A stretch of DNA of 64,000 nt, from positions 3,038,001 to 3,102,000 of the forward strand of contig NZ_CP025249.1 of assembly GCF_009930875.1 (NCBI RefSeq), given 5' to 3'. Position 1 is the stretch's first letter; each line of letters begins with the position of its first letter. This DNA comes from Actinomyces sp. 432. GTDB taxonomy: Bacteria; Actinomycetota; Actinomycetes; Actinomycetales; Actinomycetaceae. Below, in pieces: positions 61,461 through 64,000 of the stretch. The notes under the pieces were generated by a model. That model had not been told where the DNA came from, did no database searches, and was given only the letters and a program-made list of their open reading frames with translations. The position numbers were made by a program, and so were the translations under genes.

Positions 61461-61573
61461 GTCTGCTACGCCGGTTCGGGGTTAACAACGCCAGTTAACG
61501 GCCTGCTGTATACCTCCCAGCCCTTCAGCAGGCCGTTAAGTAGCGTTGTTAACGGGAAAGGGGCGTAGCAGAC
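61461..61573. repeat. Family B palindromic element, copy B2 (113 bp)
   Basis: Three nested pairs of arms: GTCTGCTACGCC / GGCGTAGCAGAC at the ends, GGTTAACAACGC / GCGTTGTTAAC, and TTAACGGCCTGCTG / CAGCAGGCCGTTAA. The 17-nt loop TATACCTCCCAGCCCTT is, on the other strand, nearly the loop of B1. All arms are perfect, making a very stable cruciform-capable element between divergent serC and the antitoxin gene. Confidence 0.85.
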
Positions 61574-61804
61574 GGCGCCGCGGGCACGATCACCACTGCC
61601 GACAACGCCCGCCCCGGCCAACGCCAACTTCCCGCCACACACCACCGACGCCGCACACCGCCACACGCCGCGAGCCGACAACGCCGCGCACCACCGCCAC
61701 CGCCCCGCACCCCTACAGCCACAGGTCACGACGCGGCCCCACAAGCATCCTGTTGCGCATCGCAATGTACGCATAGATTCGGAACAACAACGGAAGAAGC
61801 CCCG

Positions 61805-62077
61805 GTGGGCAGGACGGCGACCATCACCGTTCCGGACAGCCTGGCTGCTGAGCTGGATCAGCGTGTGGCATCAGGCGCGTACGCCAGCCACAGCACCGCT
61901 GTAACTAACAGGATCCGTGAACTGCTCAACCGCGAAGATGCACTCGATTCCCGGCTCCACAATGAAGTGGGCCCGGCCTATGCCGAGCTACGCGAGGATC
62001 CCACCCGCGCCTTGTCACCCGAAGCAGTGCGCGCACACATTGCCGGCATCCATGCCCAACCAGCGTCCAGAGCCTGA
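61805..62077 (+). CDS. ParD/CopG-like antitoxin (apparently orphan)
   Basis: A 90-residue ribbon-helix-helix protein. TATITVPDSLAAELDQRVASG is the beta strand and first helix, and ASHSTAVTNRIRELLNRED the second. A ParD-type C-terminal tail with ALSPEAVRAHI follows. GTG 61805 has GGAAG upstream. The gene overlaps a 27-codon frame starting at ATG 62052 (MPNQRPEPEAKARHV...), which may be the remnant of the usual ParE toxin; no intact toxin is seen before 62215. The antitoxin could still act as a repressor or an anti-addiction module. Confidence 0.7.
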   Translation: MGRTATITVPDSLAAELDQRVASGAYASHSTAVTNRIRELLNREDALDSRLHNEVGPAYAELREDPTRALSPEAVRAHIAGIHAQPASRA

Positions 62078-62214
62078 AGCGAAAGCCCGCCACGTCACCT
62101 ACTCCCGCCCGCCTGGGTACACACGGCGACGGTGATGGAGCGGGCGGCCTGCTAGGGGCGCTGGTTCCTGTCATACGGTGCGGCTACAGTGAAGGGAGCA
62201 GGAAGGAGGCCCGC

Positions 62215-62418
62215 ATGTCAGCACCCACGAACAACCTGGTCCGCGTGTTCACGGAGGATGAGCTCAAGGCTCGGGAGTCGGATGTGGTCGATAAGCTCAC
62301 GCGTCGCTTCGGCAGTCTTGAACGCGCGCTTGAGCGCGAGGAGGACTGGGACTACGACGAAGACGAGGCCACCCTCTTCTCCGAGTATCACGCCGTCACC
62401 TTCCTACTGTCCGACTGA
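62215..62418 (+). CDS. Small acidic protein of unknown function, first of a coupled pair
   Basis: A 67-residue protein rich in Asp and Glu (FTEDELKARESDVVDKL, then EREEDWDYDEDEATLF). AAGGAGG six bases before ATG 62215 is the best ribosome site in the area. Predicted mostly helical, no membrane segment. Its TGA overlaps the ATG of the next gene by one base, so the two are coupled. Acidic small plus larger basic partner is reminiscent of antitoxin-toxin or adaptor pairs, but no family is recognised. Confidence 0.6.
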   Translation: MSAPTNNLVRVFTEDELKARESDVVDKLTRRFGSLERALEREEDWDYDEDEATLFSEYHAVTFLLSD

Positions 62419-63161
62419 TGGAGGACTTCTCGGCGCAGGAACGCCAGACCCACGACTTCGCGGCCCAGACCACCGCCACCGTGCGCACGGTGTGCCCCAA
62501 TGCGCCCGGTTTCGTCGCTGATGCCGCTACCCACAAGAACGTCTGGAAGGCGACGGTGGCCACCCCAGGAGACAAGCCGGTGGTGCTGACCGTGGGCGGG
62601 AGGCGCCTGCTGAAGTTGAAGGTCAGCTACGAGTGCACGGCGTCAGCGCGCCACTCCTTCATGCTGGTCGAGAAGTCGGCCTTCATCCTGCTGCCCGCAA
62701 AAGGCAGTGAGCCCCTGGTACGGCTGGAATATCTACGCCACCCGCACTCCGACGTGCCGTGCTGCCACCTCCAGGTCCACGCCCATCGCGATGACTGGAC
62801 CTTCGCCATGACCCGTGACGGCGTCGGAAGCGCAAGACGCGAGGTGGCCCGCCGGGCCAGTGCGGAGCGGGCCCCGCAGCTGTCTGACATTCACTTTCCT
62901 TCGGGAGGTCCACGACTGCGGCCCACCCTGGAGGACTTCCTGGAGATGCTCGTCCATGATCTCGGAGTGGACCACACCGAAGACGCCCTGGAAGTCCTCG
63001 AAAAGCAGCGTGCGGCCTGGCGATCCGATCAGGTGCGCGCCATGACGGCCTCTCTTCCCGATGTGGCCGCAGATGTGCTGCGCGATGCGGGGTACACGGT
63101 GACTGCACCGGACGACGGCAGCATTGATCCCGACCGGCAGGCCTGGCTTACCCGCTACTGA
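62418..63161 (+). CDS. Unknown protein with His/Cys motif, second of a coupled pair
   Basis: A 247-residue soluble protein. The N-terminal half forms a beta-rich domain (VVLTVGGRRLLKLKVSYECTAS), followed by LEYLRHPHSDVPCCHLQVHAH, here noted because six His and two Cys within about 20 residues could bind metal. The C-terminal half is helical (LRPTLEDFLEMLVHDLGVD, then VLRDAGYTV). I recall similar unnamed proteins in actinobacteria and their phages, always with a small upstream partner. The start overlaps the upstream stop (TGATG). The neighbouring Type ISP gene suggests a defence setting. Function unknown. Confidence 0.55.
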   Translation: MEDFSAQERQTHDFAAQTTATVRTVCPNAPGFVADAATHKNVWKATVATPGDKPVVLTVGGRRLLKLKVSYECTASARHSFMLVEKSAFILLPAKGSEPLVRLEYLRHPHSDVPCCHLQVHAHRDDWTFAMTRDGVGSARREVARRASAERAPQLSDIHFPSGGPRLRPTLEDFLEMLVHDLGVDHTEDALEVLEKQRAAWRSDQVRAMTASLPDVAADVLRDAGYTVTAPDDGSIDPDRQAWLTRY

Positions 63162-63224
63162 CCACCGAGTACGCCAGCTCCCGCCACAAATCGGCGAATA
63201 CATGACGCGCCCGCCGGGGTGCGG

Positions 63225-64000
63225 TCAGTCGCGCACGTCCAGCGGGGGCAGGGAGTTCACGATCTGCTGCGTGCGCACGGAGACAGTGGTGACGCGGGCG
63301 ATGAGGTCGAGGAGGTTGCGGGGCTGAGGCCCCGCCATGTTCCCCTGGCCCGCACCCTCGGCCATCCAGTCGTTGGGGTCGTTGACGATGCCGGAGGCCT
63401 TGTCGGTCTTCACCTGGTAGCGGTCGATGAGCCAGTCCAGGCCGCTGCGCGAGCCCAGCAGGTAGTCCTGCGCCGCCTCCGGGATGCCCGAGATGGTCAC
63501 GTGCTCGTTGTAGACGATGCTGGTCTTGTCGGCGACCGGATTGCCGTCCGCCCGGGTCTTGGCGTAGCGCAGCTTGGTTACGTGCAGCAGCGCCGGGTCA
63601 ATCCGGTCGCGCTCCGCCCACGGCACCTCCTTCCCGTCAACGGTCACGGTCAGCTCCCACGGCTCCACGGTCTCGTAGTCCAGGTGGAGGTCGGCCAGCC
63701 CGCGCCCCGCGGTGGCGATGGCGACGAAGTCCGCGCGGGAGGCGACCAGCGGGATGCGCGGCAGGGACTTCTTCAGGTCCGCGCCGTAGCGGCTGCGGTA
63801 GTCGGGCGAGTGCAGCAGCCCGTATACGTAGTAGAAGACGTCATCCTTGCTGACCGTCGGCCCGTAGGCCTCCCGGTAGGCGTGCAGGGTGGCGTCAGTG
63901 ATGTTGTCCACGCGCCGGTAGCCGCCGATCACCTCACCCGCGACCTCGCCGTCCAGGCTCCCGCCCTCATCGCCGACGACGGCGCCCGCAGTCAGGTCGA
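63225..64000 (-). CDS. C-terminal part of a Type ISP restriction-modification enzyme (cut by window end)
   Basis: The frame is open through the right edge; 258 residues are visible. The stretch VYGLLHSPDYRSRYGADLKKSLPRIP, then GRGLADLHLDYE, ISGIPEAAQDYLLGSRSGLDWLIDRY and IVNDPNDW is the conserved target-recognition/C-terminal region of LlaBIII-like single-chain Type ISP enzymes, which carry nuclease, helicase, methyltransferase and specificity parts in one chain of about 1600 residues. All catalytic parts would lie beyond position 64000. It converges on the unknown pair with a 63-bp gap in which I see no palindrome. Confidence 0.85.
   Translation of the reverse strand, partial: DLTAGAVVGDEGGSLDGEVAGEVIGGYRRVDNITDATLHAYREAYGPTVSKDDVFYYVYGLLHSPDYRSRYGADLKKSLPRIPLVASRADFVAIATAGRGLADLHLDYETVEPWELTVTVDGKEVPWAERDRIDPALLHVTKLRYAKTRADGNPVADKTSIVYNEHVTISGIPEAAQDYLLGSRSGLDWLIDRYQVKTDKASGIVNDPNDWMAEGAGQGNMAGPQPRNLLDLIARVTTVSVRTQQIVNSLPPLDVRD

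Overview
The window is high-GC DNA from an actinobacterium, most likely Actinomyces or a close relative in Actinomycetaceae. Support comes from the protein flavour, the rpsF-ssb-rpsR-rplI-dnaB order, the small SRP RNA and tRNA-Ser next to dnaX-recR, and at least nine genes whose start codon lies six bases after a TANNNT box, as in actinobacterial leaderless transcripts. The genus is inferred, not proven. Housekeeping blocks alternate with small accessory islands.

Positions 1-4480 are a conflict and defence island. It holds the 3' part of a membrane-anchored toxin with a nuclease-like C-terminus, an immunity candidate, three tandem copies of a DUF6301-like gene (one frameshifted, one intact, one truncated) joined by a 125-bp exact repeat, and the wreck of an AAA ATPase plus nuclease pair. 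From 4565 to 12470 come an ABC exporter, two lipoproteins, recR-dnaX and the SRP RNA. From 12640 to 16500, tRNA-Ser is followed by an ImmA/IrrE remnant, a two-HIRAN membrane protein, a Panacea-Doc toxin-antitoxin pair and an integrase remnant. This looks like a decayed integrative element.

From 17003 to 34050 lie a septum-formation lipoprotein, a 1788-residue acyl-CoA dehydratase activase-type protein divergent from a TetR gene with paired operators, an NCS2 permease, a DUF4956/VTC/DUF4353 cassette and an amylosucrase-type enzyme. From 34329 to 45215 are a redox-type HxlR/oxidoreductase pair, a vitamin kinase, dnaB, a MATE exporter, the ribosomal protein/ssb cluster and a class A PBP. From 45441 to 64000 are a P-type ATPase, a WYL regulator, small enzymes, a TetR-controlled beta-galactoside utilisation locus (MFS, TetR, GH30, GH42), serC-serA, an orphan antitoxin, an unknown gene pair and the tail of a Type ISP restriction enzyme.

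The most distinctive feature is the intergenic DNA. Nearly every junction between convergent genes holds a long palindrome or repeat. At least three recurrent families are present: A (three copies of about 60-95 bp), B (two copies of about 105 bp) and C (five diverged copies of 120-130 bp whose ends read TGTC...GACA). A second pattern is four genes whose frame breaks are each repaired by adding one base, three of them at five-base G or C runs. This points to sequencing error in short homopolymers rather than decay.
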